Assembly: GCF_003205575.1 (NCBI RefSeq)
Contig: NZ_PYBW01000130.1
Location: forward strand, 1 to 34,249
DNA: 34,249 nucleotides
Reading direction: 5' to 3'
From: Streptomyces tateyamensis
GTDB lineage: Bacteria; Actinomycetota; Actinomycetes; Streptomycetales; Streptomycetaceae
Shown here: one piece after another, positions 15,486 to 23,967 of the stretch
Layout: each line of letters opens with the position of its first letter
Position numbering within the stretch: the first letter of the stretch is position 1
Notes under the pieces: generated by a model
The model's database searches: none
What the model saw: only the letters and a program-made list of their open reading frames with translations
Told to the model about the DNA's origin: nothing
Translations under genes and position numbers: made by a program

Positions 15486-15881
15486 TCAGGGTTCACACTG
15501 TTGTTGCCCCGAGAAGCTGCAGATACCCGACCAAGGCGCCGTGCCCTGGTGGCTGCGGCGGGTGGGCGTTGGAGCCTTCGTGGACATACCCGTCCCGAGG
15601 GGCGGTTTGACGTACTGGCCTGCGTCACCTCCCTCCTCTCGATCCACCTCCAGGGTCGGCGCCCAGGTGGGGCTGCCCGTCTTGCAGGCTGAGCAGCGCT
15701 CAGCTATTTCTTCTGCTGTCGGCCGTGCACTGACAACCCCCGCTGGCAACTCTGCCGCAGTCCTTGCCACCTGTGCTCTCGGAGTTGAGTGGTCCTCCTC
15801 CGGAAACGGCATGCGTTCGTCAGGCATCGATTTCTCGGGGCATGTGCGGTCAGCATGGCCCATTTCGCCCATGCGGGCCAC
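15486..15881 (-). CDS. Doubtful small ORF with one CxxC
   Basis: Seen: a 131-codon minus-strand frame. Its middle reads like protein (PTAEEIAERCSACKTGSPTW), but third codon positions there are less G/C-biased than in neighbouring genes and the C-terminal third is low-complexity. A shorter start at an internal Met (MPDERMPFPEEDHS) is possible. It lies ahead of the helicase gene on the opposite strand. It might be a small divergent regulator or a chance frame; I recognise no family. Confidence 0.2.
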   Translation of the reverse strand: MARMGEMGHADRTCPEKSMPDERMPFPEEDHSTPRAQVARTAAELPAGVVSARPTAEEIAERCSACKTGSPTWAPTLEVDREEGGDAGQYVKPPLGTGMSTKAPTPTRRSHQGTAPWSGICSFSGQQQCEP

Positions 15882-15946
15882 TCAGTGTCCCTGCAGGCGG
15901 CACACCTGTCGGGCCAGCCGCCACGTTCCGTCGTCGAGGAGCTGAC

Positions 15947-18900
15947 GTGTCCACCACTGCGTATGAACCCACGCTCGACCAGCAGGCGGCCATGGTGGAG
16001 CACCTCGTGCACGCCGTTGTCGCGGACGGTACCGGTGACGCGGACGGGGACCTGTGCCTCGGTGAACCTCCCAGCGCCCGTTACTACATGGAGAGCCTTG
16101 CTCCTCGCAGCGACGAGTCCGGCGGTGCCGGCGTCCGGTTCGGCAGGGCAACTCCGGACAGCCTCGGCTTCGAGTTCGAGGCGGAGGTCGGCTCGACGAT
16201 CGAGGTCTTCGCGAGGGCCTCGTTCTACTACGCGGTTCTCCCCACACGCGACGAACAGCTTCGCTGGGCAGGCGAGCGGGAAGAAGCGTTCCGGCTGACT
16301 CCCCTGTTCCGGAGGCGGGACGTGAAGGTGGGGCCGGTCGAGGTCACCCTGGATACCGGCCGCCGAGTTCGACGGGTTCTGGAGCAGGAGTTCAGGGCAT
16401 CGTTCGCCGAGCAGATCCGCCTCGCCCTTGCCGACCCCAGGATTGACCGGCGGCTCGGTGACGACCGCCGGGAGCGCCTCGTACCGCCCAGCGCCATGGT
16501 GGACGACTCTACCTTCGAGCGCTGGTTGGCCTCAGTGGCAACTGGCACCCCCATGGCCCCGTCTCCGGCAGCTCAGGTTGTCGTCTCAGTCAGGGCGGTC
16601 GCCGAGGGGCGCCTGCGCGTGACAGCGACGCTTCAGAACTGCGCTATCGAACCGACGGTCGTGGTCCAGGGACGTGGGCGCAACGCCGGCAGGGCGCGAC
16701 GCGACGAGTCCAGGGACCACTTCCTCTTCCGCGCAGGTCTTGAGGTCCGCGGCGACGTGCTCCTGCCGATCATGATGGACCTCGGCGCCGACGCCTACCG
16801 TTACTCGGGTGCGCTTCCCGCCTACGCCAACAACTGCGGGGTGGAAGCGTCCACGGACGGGGCACGTCTTCTGGGAATCCGCAGCGTTCCCGTCCCCACA
16901 CACGACACCTTCCGGGCTGACTCCCACAGTTCGCCACAGTGGACGTTCGAGTCACTCATGCGCGCCCCCCTGCCTGTCCTGGACGATCTCGCCGACAGCA
17001 TGGACAGCTATCTCGGCGGTCCTGTCTGGGAGGGCGCTGACCTCGCCGACCAACCGGAACTGGCTGCACGCAAGGCCGCTGACCGTGAGACAGCCACACT
17101 CGAGGTCCGCCGCTTCAGGGACGGAATCTCGTGGCTCAGGCGCGACCCTCGCCTCCTGCTGGCCTTCCAGCTCGCCAACGAGACCATGGCCGAACTGGAC
17201 AGGCGCAGGCGGCGGAACGCCAGTGGCCGGCCGGGAGGCTGGCGGCTGTTCCAGCTCGTCAGCATCGTGAGTCAGTTGAGTTCCCTGGCTTGGCGCGAGC
17301 ATCCGGAGTCGGCCTTCGAGAAGGGCCTCTGGGGTGACGATGACTCCGCCGATCCGACCGCGGCAGCTACGGTCATCTGGTACCCGACCGGAGGTGGCAA
17401 GACAGAGGCGTACCTGGGGCTGGTCATCACGGCCATGTTCTACGACCGAGCCCGGGGTAAGACGGCCGGTGTCACGGCGTGGTGCCGCTTCCCCCTGAGA
17501 CTGCTCACGCTCCAGCAGACGCAACGCCAGATGAACGCCGTCGCGCTGGCCAACCTGGTCCGGGAGCGGGCTGCGAACCGCCTGCAGGCGGTAGGAGGCG
17601 GCCCCGGATCCAACTTCCTGATCGGTTTCTACGCCGGCGCGGGAAACACACCGAACTCACTCACGAGCGACCCCGGACTGCTCGCGAGACTTCGCACGGA
17701 CGAGGAAGCCCGACGTAGGTATCGGCTTGTCGACGAGTGCCCGTACTGCTGTGAGCGCTCCGTTGACATCCCACCCCCCGATGAGCGGGACCTCAAGCTG
17801 CTGCACGTCTGTACCGCGTGCGGAAAGATGCTGCCCCTCGTCGTCGTTGACACCGAGATCTACCGCTTCCTGCCGTCCGTGGTTGTGGGCACGCTGGACA
17901 AGCTCGCGAACATCGGACTGTCCGACCGGTTCGGGTCACTTCTCGGGGACGTCGACTGTCGCTGTAAGACTCACGGGTACGGGCGTGGGATGAAGTGCCA
18001 CGAACGTCAGGCTCCCGGTCATGCCAAGGCGCCGGTGCAGCCCCTGAGTCCGCTGTACGACCCGTCACCGTCCCTCGAGATCGTCGACGAGCTGCACATG
18101 GTCCAGGAGGAGCTCGGCGTCTTCTCAGGGCACTACGAGGGTCTGCTCGCCGAGGTCCAACGGTCCCTCTCGGCCCGCCAACGCGCGGACGGTCGTGGGG
18201 TGCGGACGAAGGTCGTTGCCACAACAGCGACCATCCGCGGCGAAGACCGGCAGTGCGAGCACCTCTTCGGGCTGCGGTCGGTCGTCGTTCCGCTCCCCGG
18301 TCCGACCCTCGACGAGAGCTTCTACTGGCGTCTGGACAGGTCTCGATCGCTGCGCCGGTTCGTCGGGATCATGCCGACGAACGGGACTGCGGAGATGACC
18401 CTCGTCCGCATCCTGACCTCGCTGCATCGCACGCTGCAGTCGCTGATGCTCCGCAGGAATCTCCCTCCCGAGCTGGCCGAGTGGCCGCCGGAGCAGCTCT
18501 CCGGAACCGTCGATCTCTACCGGACCAGCCTGACCTACACCACCGCGCTCCCCGACTTCGCCAAGATCAGTCGGTCGCTCGACACCCAGGTCAACGAGAT
18601 CCTCAAGCGTGAGGGCTTCGAGAGCCTTAAGGTCGCCCAGCTCAGCGGCGACTCCCGCCTGGACAACGTCCGTAACGTCCTGGACGACCTCGAGTCACGG
18701 GACGGCAAGGTCGACACGGTCGTGGCCACGAGCATGGTGAGCCACGGCGTCGACATCGACCGACTCAACCTCATGCTCTTCCACGGGATGCCCAAGTCCA
18801 TGGCGGAGTACATCCAGGCTTCGTCCCGAGTCGGCCGCAGCTACCACGGCTTGGTGTTCATGCTCTTCAACCCGCTGCGTGAGCGGGATCGCTCGCACTA

Positions 18901-19405
18901 CCGGTACCACGGCAAGTTCCACGAGTACCTGGACCGCATGGTCGAGCCCGTGGCCATCAACCGCTGGAGCAGGTTTGCCGTGCGCCGGACTCTGCCAGGG
19001 ATCCTGATGGGCCAGATTCTGCAGGTGGCCAACCGGGAGTGGTGGGAGACGGGACACGCCCCAACGCACCTGCACGATCTCGCCAGAGTCCAACAGGCTC
19101 TCAGGGACCCCGGACAGGGCGGACTGACATCCACTCAGCTCGACGAACTCCTTCGGGCGATGTACGCGGTGTTCCAGGCCGATCGACCCGAGGCGGCGGA
19201 ACTCCGCACCGATCTGGAGGAGCTGGTCGCCCACGCACGGGAGAGCCTTGGCAGTGCGGGAGCGGGCGCCGGCGTCTCCGCTGGAGGATCCCGTGCCTAC
19301 CGAGCCACCGGAGACTACCTCGGTCTCGAGCACCGGCCCATGACGAGTCTGCGTGACGTCAACGAAGGACTCCCGTTCCACATCCTCTCCGACCGGAGGT
19401 CCTGA
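15947..19405 (+). CDS. drmA: DISARM-type helicase, DrmA-like
   Basis: A 1152-residue SF2-type helicase. Seen: Walker A YPTGGGKTE (Lys485), a DELH box at 714-717 in place of DEAH, the ATTATIRGED motif III region, TSMVSHGVDIDRLN (from about 928) and motif VI QASSRVGRS (957-965). A Cys4 zinc ribbon sits between the motor motifs (Cys598, Cys601, Cys622, Cys625). The large N-terminal region (about 1-470) is alpha/beta and unassigned. GTG at 15947 follows GAGGAG; the open frame before it is not protein-like. The next gene, a DUF1998 protein, starts in a one-base TGATG overlap, matching the drmA-drmB pair of DISARM antiphage systems. Inferred role: ATP-driven DNA translocase of the defence complex. 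Confidence 0.85.
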   Translation: MSTTAYEPTLDQQAAMVEHLVHAVVADGTGDADGDLCLGEPPSARYYMESLAPRSDESGGAGVRFGRATPDSLGFEFEAEVGSTIEVFARASFYYAVLPTRDEQLRWAGEREEAFRLTPLFRRRDVKVGPVEVTLDTGRRVRRVLEQEFRASFAEQIRLALADPRIDRRLGDDRRERLVPPSAMVDDSTFERWLASVATGTPMAPSPAAQVVVSVRAVAEGRLRVTATLQNCAIEPTVVVQGRGRNAGRARRDESRDHFLFRAGLEVRGDVLLPIMMDLGADAYRYSGALPAYANNCGVEASTDGARLLGIRSVPVPTHDTFRADSHSSPQWTFESLMRAPLPVLDDLADSMDSYLGGPVWEGADLADQPELAARKAADRETATLEVRRFRDGISWLRRDPRLLLAFQLANETMAELDRRRRRNASGRPGGWRLFQLVSIVSQLSSLAWREHPESAFEKGLWGDDDSADPTAAATVIWYPTGGGKTEAYLGLVITAMFYDRARGKTAGVTAWCRFPLRLLTLQQTQRQMNAVALANLVRERAANRLQAVGGGPGSNFLIGFYAGAGNTPNSLTSDPGLLARLRTDEEARRRYRLVDECPYCCERSVDIPPPDERDLKLLHVCTACGKMLPLVVVDTEIYRFLPSVVVGTLDKLANIGLSDRFGSLLGDVDCRCKTHGYGRGMKCHERQAPGHAKAPVQPLSPLYDPSPSLEIVDELHMVQEELGVFSGHYEGLLAEVQRSLSARQRADGRGVRTKVVATTATIRGEDRQCEHLFGLRSVVVPLPGPTLDESFYWRLDRSRSLRRFVGIMPTNGTAEMTLVRILTSLHRTLQSLMLRRNLPPELAEWPPEQLSGTVDLYRTSLTYTTALPDFAKISRSLDTQVNEILKREGFESLKVAQLSGDSRLDNVRNVLDDLESRDGKVDTVVATSMVSHGVDIDRLNLMLFHGMPKSMAEYIQASSRVGRSYHGLVFMLFNPLRERDRSHYRYHGKFHEYLDRMVEPVAINRWSRFAVRRTLPGILMGQILQVANREWWETGHAPTHLHDLARVQQALRDPGQGGLTSTQLDELLRAMYAVFQADRPEAAELRTDLEELVAHARESLGSAGAGAGVSAGGSRAYRATGDYLGLEHRPMTSLRDVNEGLPFHILSDRRS

Positions 19406-21303
19406 TGCCCTTCAACCCGAGGTCCGACGACATGAGGCGGGACCGCAACCAGATTCTGTACCGGCATCGCCCCGGTCAGACCTTCGACCACAGCAAGGGT
19501 GGCTACACCGCACAGGTCGTGCAGTACGGACGTGACGAGGAGTTCGAGGGTCCGCTGCTCGACCGTGAGCACCTGGTGGGCGAGGCGATGCGCTTCGTGT
19601 CCCGCTGGAGGGCGGCGGGGCGCGCGGTCTCCCCCGGGGCGGACCGCGCGCCCGAGTTCCCCCAGGAAGGGGGGCTGGGCAGTCGGCAGTACGAGGTGGT
19701 CATCCCCGGCAAGGTGTTCTGCAGGGTGTGGCCCCGAGTGATCCGGTGTGCCAGGGTGACGTGCGGCCTCGTCTGGGCGGCTGCGGATCCGCGGCCAGGC
19801 GTGGACGAGTGGCCACCTACATGCCCGGGCTGTGGGAACAGCGGCGGGAATCGGCAGCTGCAGTTCGTCTTCGCCCACCGGTGCGGCGAAGTGGCGCAGA
19901 TGCAGCCTCCACGGAGCTGCCCGAAGAACCACACGACCTTCAAACTGGACGACCGTGCCAGCCGCTTCAGGGACTTCCGTTGGGAGTGCATGACCTGTGG
20001 CTTCCCGTTTGCCGTCCAGTGGAACTGCAACAATCCCACCTGCAGTTATCCCGACAAGTACATGCAACCGCTGCTGCACTCCGCCGGAGCCGCCCACGTC
20101 GGGCAGGGATTCACCCTCGTGAACGCGACGTCGGCGGAGGAGGCCCGCAGGGCAGCCGCTCCGTCGTACACGGTCGCCGTCCTGGGCCGCTGGCTGGAGG
20201 AGATCACGGAAGACGAGTTCCGGCGGCTGACCGACGGCCTGGCCGTCGACGTTCCGGCCGAGGTGCTGTCCAGCATCAAGGTGATGGAGGAGAACGGGCT
20301 CCACGAGCAGGCCCGCGCGCTGCGAGCGCGCTTCATGCCCGTCGACGTCAGTGCGCTGAAGGATCGAGTGCGCAAGGCTCTTGGCCTGGATCCCGGGAGT
20401 GACGCGGTCCGGCAGATAGCAACCCAGCTCCACACCTTCAGGAGGGTGCTCAACCTGGAGCGCGTCGACCTCTCCCGCCTGGAGCGCGAGGCTCGGAATC
20501 CGGATCGACTGCACCTCTACAGGCGCTACCGCGGGGTGCTGGAAGACTCCGGGTTCGATCCGGCGACGACCTGCCTCATCGGCGACCTCCCGGTCACCTA
20601 TGTGGCGGTCGGGTACAGCCGAACGGGATTCACTCCGGACGAGGCGGACCTCGTTCCCTACCGCGGCCGGCCCAGCCGAAATGCGCCCGTGAGCACCCTC
20701 CTGTACGCGAACCCCACCCAGGCCGAGGCCCTGCTCTTCCAGCTGGATCCGGAGCGGGTACACCGCTGGCTCGTCCGGAACCAGCTGGCCACGCAGTCGG
20801 CGCTGGCCGACGCCGGCGGAGTCCGACGATGGCTGCTTCAGCTGCTGGGCCAAGGTGACGGGGAGGCGTTCCATCGGGACGCACAGCCGCCTCCGGGAGA
20901 TCCGGAGAGGCCGGTCTACGAGCTGTTCGGGCTCCTGCACTCGCTGGCGCACCAGTTGCTCCGTGCCCTGGCAGTCGACAGCGGGTACACCGAGACCAGC
21001 CTGTCGGAGTATCTCTTCCCTCACGACCTGGCCTTCGCCCTGTATCCCAACGGCGGAGCCGAGTTCAGCCTCGGCGCCCTGCGAACGGTGATCGAGCAGA
21101 ACCTGGACGCGGTCGTGACTCGTGCAAAGGACAACGACTCCTGTCTCTATGATCCGAACTGCATGCTGAGCGACGGAGCAGACCTGGGGTGCCTCCTTCT
21201 CCCCGAGACCGCCTGCCAGCACTGGAACCGCAACCTGTCCCGGTGGCACCTGTTCGGCGACCCGGACGGCGAGAAGATTGGGTACTGGGACCCGACGCTG
21301 TAG
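19405..21303 (+). CDS. drmB: DUF1998-domain protein, DrmB-like
   Basis: A 632-residue protein. Seen: an N-terminal segment NPRSDDMRRDRNQILYRHRP, Cys-rich zinc sites at about 110-215 (CARVTCG, CPGCGNSGG, CMTCGFPF, CNNPTC), a helical middle, and a C-terminal DUF1998 domain (ELFGLLHSLAHQLLRAL, ALYPNGGAEFSLGAL, later CLYDPNC, ETACQHWNRNLSR). In DISARM, DrmB binds DrmA and contributes DNA recognition. The start ATG overlaps the helicase stop and follows GGAGG. The following gene is Vsr, not the PLD nuclease DrmC usual in DISARM, which is missing from this window. So it is DrmB-like by domain, while membership of a canonical DISARM system is doubtful. Confidence 0.83.
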   Translation: MPFNPRSDDMRRDRNQILYRHRPGQTFDHSKGGYTAQVVQYGRDEEFEGPLLDREHLVGEAMRFVSRWRAAGRAVSPGADRAPEFPQEGGLGSRQYEVVIPGKVFCRVWPRVIRCARVTCGLVWAAADPRPGVDEWPPTCPGCGNSGGNRQLQFVFAHRCGEVAQMQPPRSCPKNHTTFKLDDRASRFRDFRWECMTCGFPFAVQWNCNNPTCSYPDKYMQPLLHSAGAAHVGQGFTLVNATSAEEARRAAAPSYTVAVLGRWLEEITEDEFRRLTDGLAVDVPAEVLSSIKVMEENGLHEQARALRARFMPVDVSALKDRVRKALGLDPGSDAVRQIATQLHTFRRVLNLERVDLSRLEREARNPDRLHLYRRYRGVLEDSGFDPATTCLIGDLPVTYVAVGYSRTGFTPDEADLVPYRGRPSRNAPVSTLLYANPTQAEALLFQLDPERVHRWLVRNQLATQSALADAGGVRRWLLQLLGQGDGEAFHRDAQPPPGDPERPVYELFGLLHSLAHQLLRALAVDSGYTETSLSEYLFPHDLAFALYPNGGAEFSLGALRTVIEQNLDAVVTRAKDNDSCLYDPNCMLSDGADLGCLLLPETACQHWNRNLSRWHLFGDPDGEKIGYWDPTL

Positions 21304-21388
21304 TCCCGGCGGGCTCCCGAGACTCAGGCGCGCGTGAACGGGTGAGCCGGCACTGGGGTGCTGCACATGGGAAGGACGGCTGAGGGCG

Positions 21389-21808
21389 ATGGAGGGATGG
21401 GTCAGCACGGCCGCGGGGGCGCACCTTCGCGGGCGTGCCACCCGCAACACCAAACCGGAGGTCGTCCTTCGGCAGCACGTCCACGCCCTCGGACTCCGAT
21501 TCCGGCTTCACGTACCGGTGGCACCCAGATGTACGCCCGACTTCGTGTTGCCCAGGTATCGGGTGGCCGTCGTCGTTGACGGCTGCTTCTGGCACGGGTG
21601 CCCCGAGCACGGCGCTGCCGAGTACAGGGGGCCCAACGCCGAACGCTGGACGCAGAAGATCGCAGCCAACAGGGAGCGGGACCAGCGCAACACCCGTGCC
21701 GCCGAGGCCGACGGGTGGACCGTTCTCCGGATCTGGGAGTGCCAGACCCGTCGAGACCCCGTCGGCTCAGCGCTCCGAGTCCGGTCGACTGCCCGAGGGG
21801 AGTCCTGA
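21389..21808 (+). CDS. vsr: Very short patch repair endonuclease
   Basis: A 139-residue Vsr-family DNA mismatch endonuclease; the family nicks next to T:G mismatches arising by deamination of 5-methylcytosine. Seen: GRATRNTKPEVVLRQHVHALG, then LHVPVAPRCTPDFVLPRYR with the catalytic Asp (TPDFV), VVVDGCFWHGCPEH, and the C-terminal GWTVLRIWECQ. These are the family's active-site and zinc residues. ATG at 21389 follows GAGGG. It lies 85 bp after the DUF1998 gene. It is convergent with the cytosine methyltransferase, with 9 bp between the two stop codons, a logical pairing because Vsr repairs lesions made by that enzyme; it may alternatively serve as a restriction nuclease. Confidence 0.93.
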   Translation: MEGWVSTAAGAHLRGRATRNTKPEVVLRQHVHALGLRFRLHVPVAPRCTPDFVLPRYRVAVVVDGCFWHGCPEHGAAEYRGPNAERWTQKIAANRERDQRNTRAAEADGWTVLRIWECQTRRDPVGSALRVRSTARGES

Positions 21809-21817
21809 GCCGTGTGG

Positions 21818-23743
21818 TCAGAAAAGCGCCTGCTCGGACAGCTCGTCCTTGCTGGCGCAGAGCTCACTGAGAGGACACCCGGAGCAGATCGGTCCCACGG
21901 CACGGCAGTTGGTCAGGCTCAACAACCGCACAGCAGCCATTCGGAGCGGTGCCTCGTCGCCTGCACCAACCAGCTTCGAGAGGTTCACGCGCCCGTCGTT
22001 GAGAGCGTTGGCGGACTCACGGTCAGAACCAGTGCCTGCCACACGCTCGGCGACGCGGATTGCGCCATGGGATGCCAGAAGAAGATCGTTGTCCCTCAGG
22101 AGCCTGAAGACGGCCCGCTCGTTCGGCTTGAACCCGATTGCGGTAACGACCCGCTCGTCGTCCTCCCATGCCTTCCGCTTTCCGGCGACTACTTCCATTC
22201 GCTCAAAGGACTTCCTCGCAGCAGCGCTCGGAGCCGAATCCAGAAGCTTCTTGTAGGCCGCCCGGGTAAGCGTCGCCAGGCCGCGGACCTGCGCCATAGC
22301 CTCGGCTGTACCCCCCTGACCTCCTCGACCGGTGCTGAGCAGAGCAGCGACGGCCGCTTGGGGCCGGCCCATTTCCCGGCCGGGCAGTGCGCTCCAGCCA
22401 GTCCCCTTGCGAAGGTCCGTCGCCCAGTCCGTCAGCTCCCGGCGCACCGTACGCCAGTACGGCTGAAGCGGCCCGTCGACCGAGTCCTCGGGATGCGCCT
22501 TCACCGCAAGTGCAGCTGCCGCGCCCAGAAGCGGAGGAACGGCGTTGCCGATCTGACGGAACGCATCGCTCCGCATACCCGCGAAACGGAAACCGTCAGG
22601 GAACGTCTGGACTCGAGCAGCCTCCCGGACGGTCAGCGTCCGGGGCTGACCCGGGTGGATGTACCAGTACCCGTCCTTGGCGATGTGAGCCGTGATACTC
22701 CGACTGAGCTCGTTCCACCCGAGTCGGTTGTACTTGTCCGTGAAGTGTTCGGTGTCGTAGCGGAAGAGCTTTGACTTCTCGGGATCGTCCTTGTACTTCT
22801 CGTAGAGGTCCGAGTAGATGCTCTTCTCGTCCATGAGCTCGAAGAGTTCCGCGTCGTCGGCACGTACCGGACGGGTCATGTGGTCATGGACCAGCCCCTT
22901 CGGCGCACCCTCCCTCATCTCCCGGGCGAATGCAGAAAGCTTCTTCCGCGACGGGTAGCGGGTCTCCCGGTGTCCCGTCTCACCCGTGGGGATCGGCGGG
23001 AGATCCTCAATCGCATCACGAAGCGTGACCTTCTGGTCGCTCGGCGCAGGCCATCGAAACTCGAGGGAGTCCAGCCGCGCCAGGAGGATCAGTCGCCTCC
23101 GGTGCTGGGGCACGCCGAACTTCCATGCATCCGCGAGTTGGACCTGAGTCGCGTAGCCAGCATCCTCGAGCATCTCATCGATGATGCGGACGACGCGGAA
23201 GTCATCCGCAAGGCCCATGTCCGGGACGTTCTCCATCAGGACCGCTCGCGGCCTGAGTGCGAGCACGATCTCGATGTACGCGCGCCAGAGCTCCTTGCGG
23301 AGGTCGTGCTTGTCACGGACGCCGGCCTTCACCAGACTGCGGATCTTGGCGCTGCCTGCCCGACTGAACGGTTGGCAGGGCGGACCGCCGGCCACGAGGT
23401 CCACCTTCACGCCCTCGAACAGCGACAGCAGCTTCTCACGATCGTCTGGACTACCGAGATCGAGGTTGAGGCTCATGCCCGGAAAGTTGTGCCGGTGCGT
23501 CTCCAGCGCACGCTCGTCCCTGTCGACGGCTGCGGCAACGGTCCACCCTGCGCGCTTGAGGCCGAGGCTCAGGCCCCCCGCCCCGGAGAAGAGGTCCACC
23601 GCCAAGGGCTCGTCCTTGTGACGGCCCACCCACTCCCGGAAGGTGTCGGGCGTGCAGGAGTCGGGGTGCGGCTCCAGAGGGAGGTATTTGCTGCGCACCA
23701 GAGTTACCCCGTAGGTCCCTGGCGCACGAGTCCTGCCCGACAC
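21818..23743 (-). CDS. DNA C5-cytosine methyltransferase with C-terminal Cys4 (EndoIII-type) motif
   Basis: A 641-residue DNA methyltransferase. Seen: motif I DLFSGAGGLSLGL (50-62), motif IV GGPPCQPFSRAG with catalytic Cys123, the ENV motif (Glu171), QHRRR (motif VIII, about 210), REAARVQTFPDGFRF (motif IX) and QIGNAVPP (motif X). The catalytic domain ends near residue 415; an extra 225 residues follow, mostly helical, ending in Cys613-x6-Cys620-x2-Cys623-x5-Cys629, the spacing of the EndoIII/MutY iron-sulfur loop. A classical HhH catalytic segment is not visible. GTG at 23743 follows GGAGGG. It probably modifies host DNA for a restriction or DISARM-like system and pairs with Vsr. Confidence 0.93.
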   Translation of the reverse strand: MSGRTRAPGTYGVTLVRSKYLPLEPHPDSCTPDTFREWVGRHKDEPLAVDLFSGAGGLSLGLKRAGWTVAAAVDRDERALETHRHNFPGMSLNLDLGSPDDREKLLSLFEGVKVDLVAGGPPCQPFSRAGSAKIRSLVKAGVRDKHDLRKELWRAYIEIVLALRPRAVLMENVPDMGLADDFRVVRIIDEMLEDAGYATQVQLADAWKFGVPQHRRRLILLARLDSLEFRWPAPSDQKVTLRDAIEDLPPIPTGETGHRETRYPSRKKLSAFAREMREGAPKGLVHDHMTRPVRADDAELFELMDEKSIYSDLYEKYKDDPEKSKLFRYDTEHFTDKYNRLGWNELSRSITAHIAKDGYWYIHPGQPRTLTVREAARVQTFPDGFRFAGMRSDAFRQIGNAVPPLLGAAAALAVKAHPEDSVDGPLQPYWRTVRRELTDWATDLRKGTGWSALPGREMGRPQAAVAALLSTGRGGQGGTAEAMAQVRGLATLTRAAYKKLLDSAPSAAARKSFERMEVVAGKRKAWEDDERVVTAIGFKPNERAVFRLLRDNDLLLASHGAIRVAERVAGTGSDRESANALNDGRVNLSKLVGAGDEAPLRMAAVRLLSLTNCRAVGPICSGCPLSELCASKDELSEQALF

Positions 23744-23967
23744 CCCACACCCTCCGCTCGACGCCCTATGACGGGGACCACGACACCACAGTTAACCCAT
23801 GGCAATCAACCAAATGCCCCGAACCGCCATAGTTTTCGGTGGCTCGGCACAAACGGCTGATGCGGTCCGTCCCAGACGTACCGCTGGGCAGTGACGCAGC
23901 AGTGTTCAGGGCACCGGAAAAGATGGTTGCCCGGCTACACATCCTAACGATCAGGTAGGTGTGGATG

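Larger units (their letters stand above)
15144..15946. other. 803-bp region without a confident gene
   Basis: Between the SCxGH gene and the helicase gene. Contains two hairpins (15168-15189 and 15297-15325). The left half is G/C-rich with repeated GGCCGG-type blocks and shows no protein-like frame. The right half has an open frame on the minus strand (15486-15881), listed separately. The ribosome binding site GAGGAG of the helicase gene lies at 15936-15941. No promoter elements can be named with confidence. Confidence 0.5.

Noticed and set aside
15055..15628. Overlapping small ORFs on both strands in the gap before the helicase gene
   Set aside because: Low-complexity, no ribosome binding sites and no recognisable motif.
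15947..21303. Calling a complete canonical DISARM system
   Set aside because: DrmC (PLD) is missing and the methyltransferase lies on the other strand with Vsr and a Z1 operon, so only the drmA-drmB-like pair is supported.
19315..21453. 712-codon minus-strand frame opposite the DUF1998 gene
   Set aside because: Arises because the plus-strand gene is high-GC; the product has no recognisable domain while the plus strand has DUF1998 motifs.
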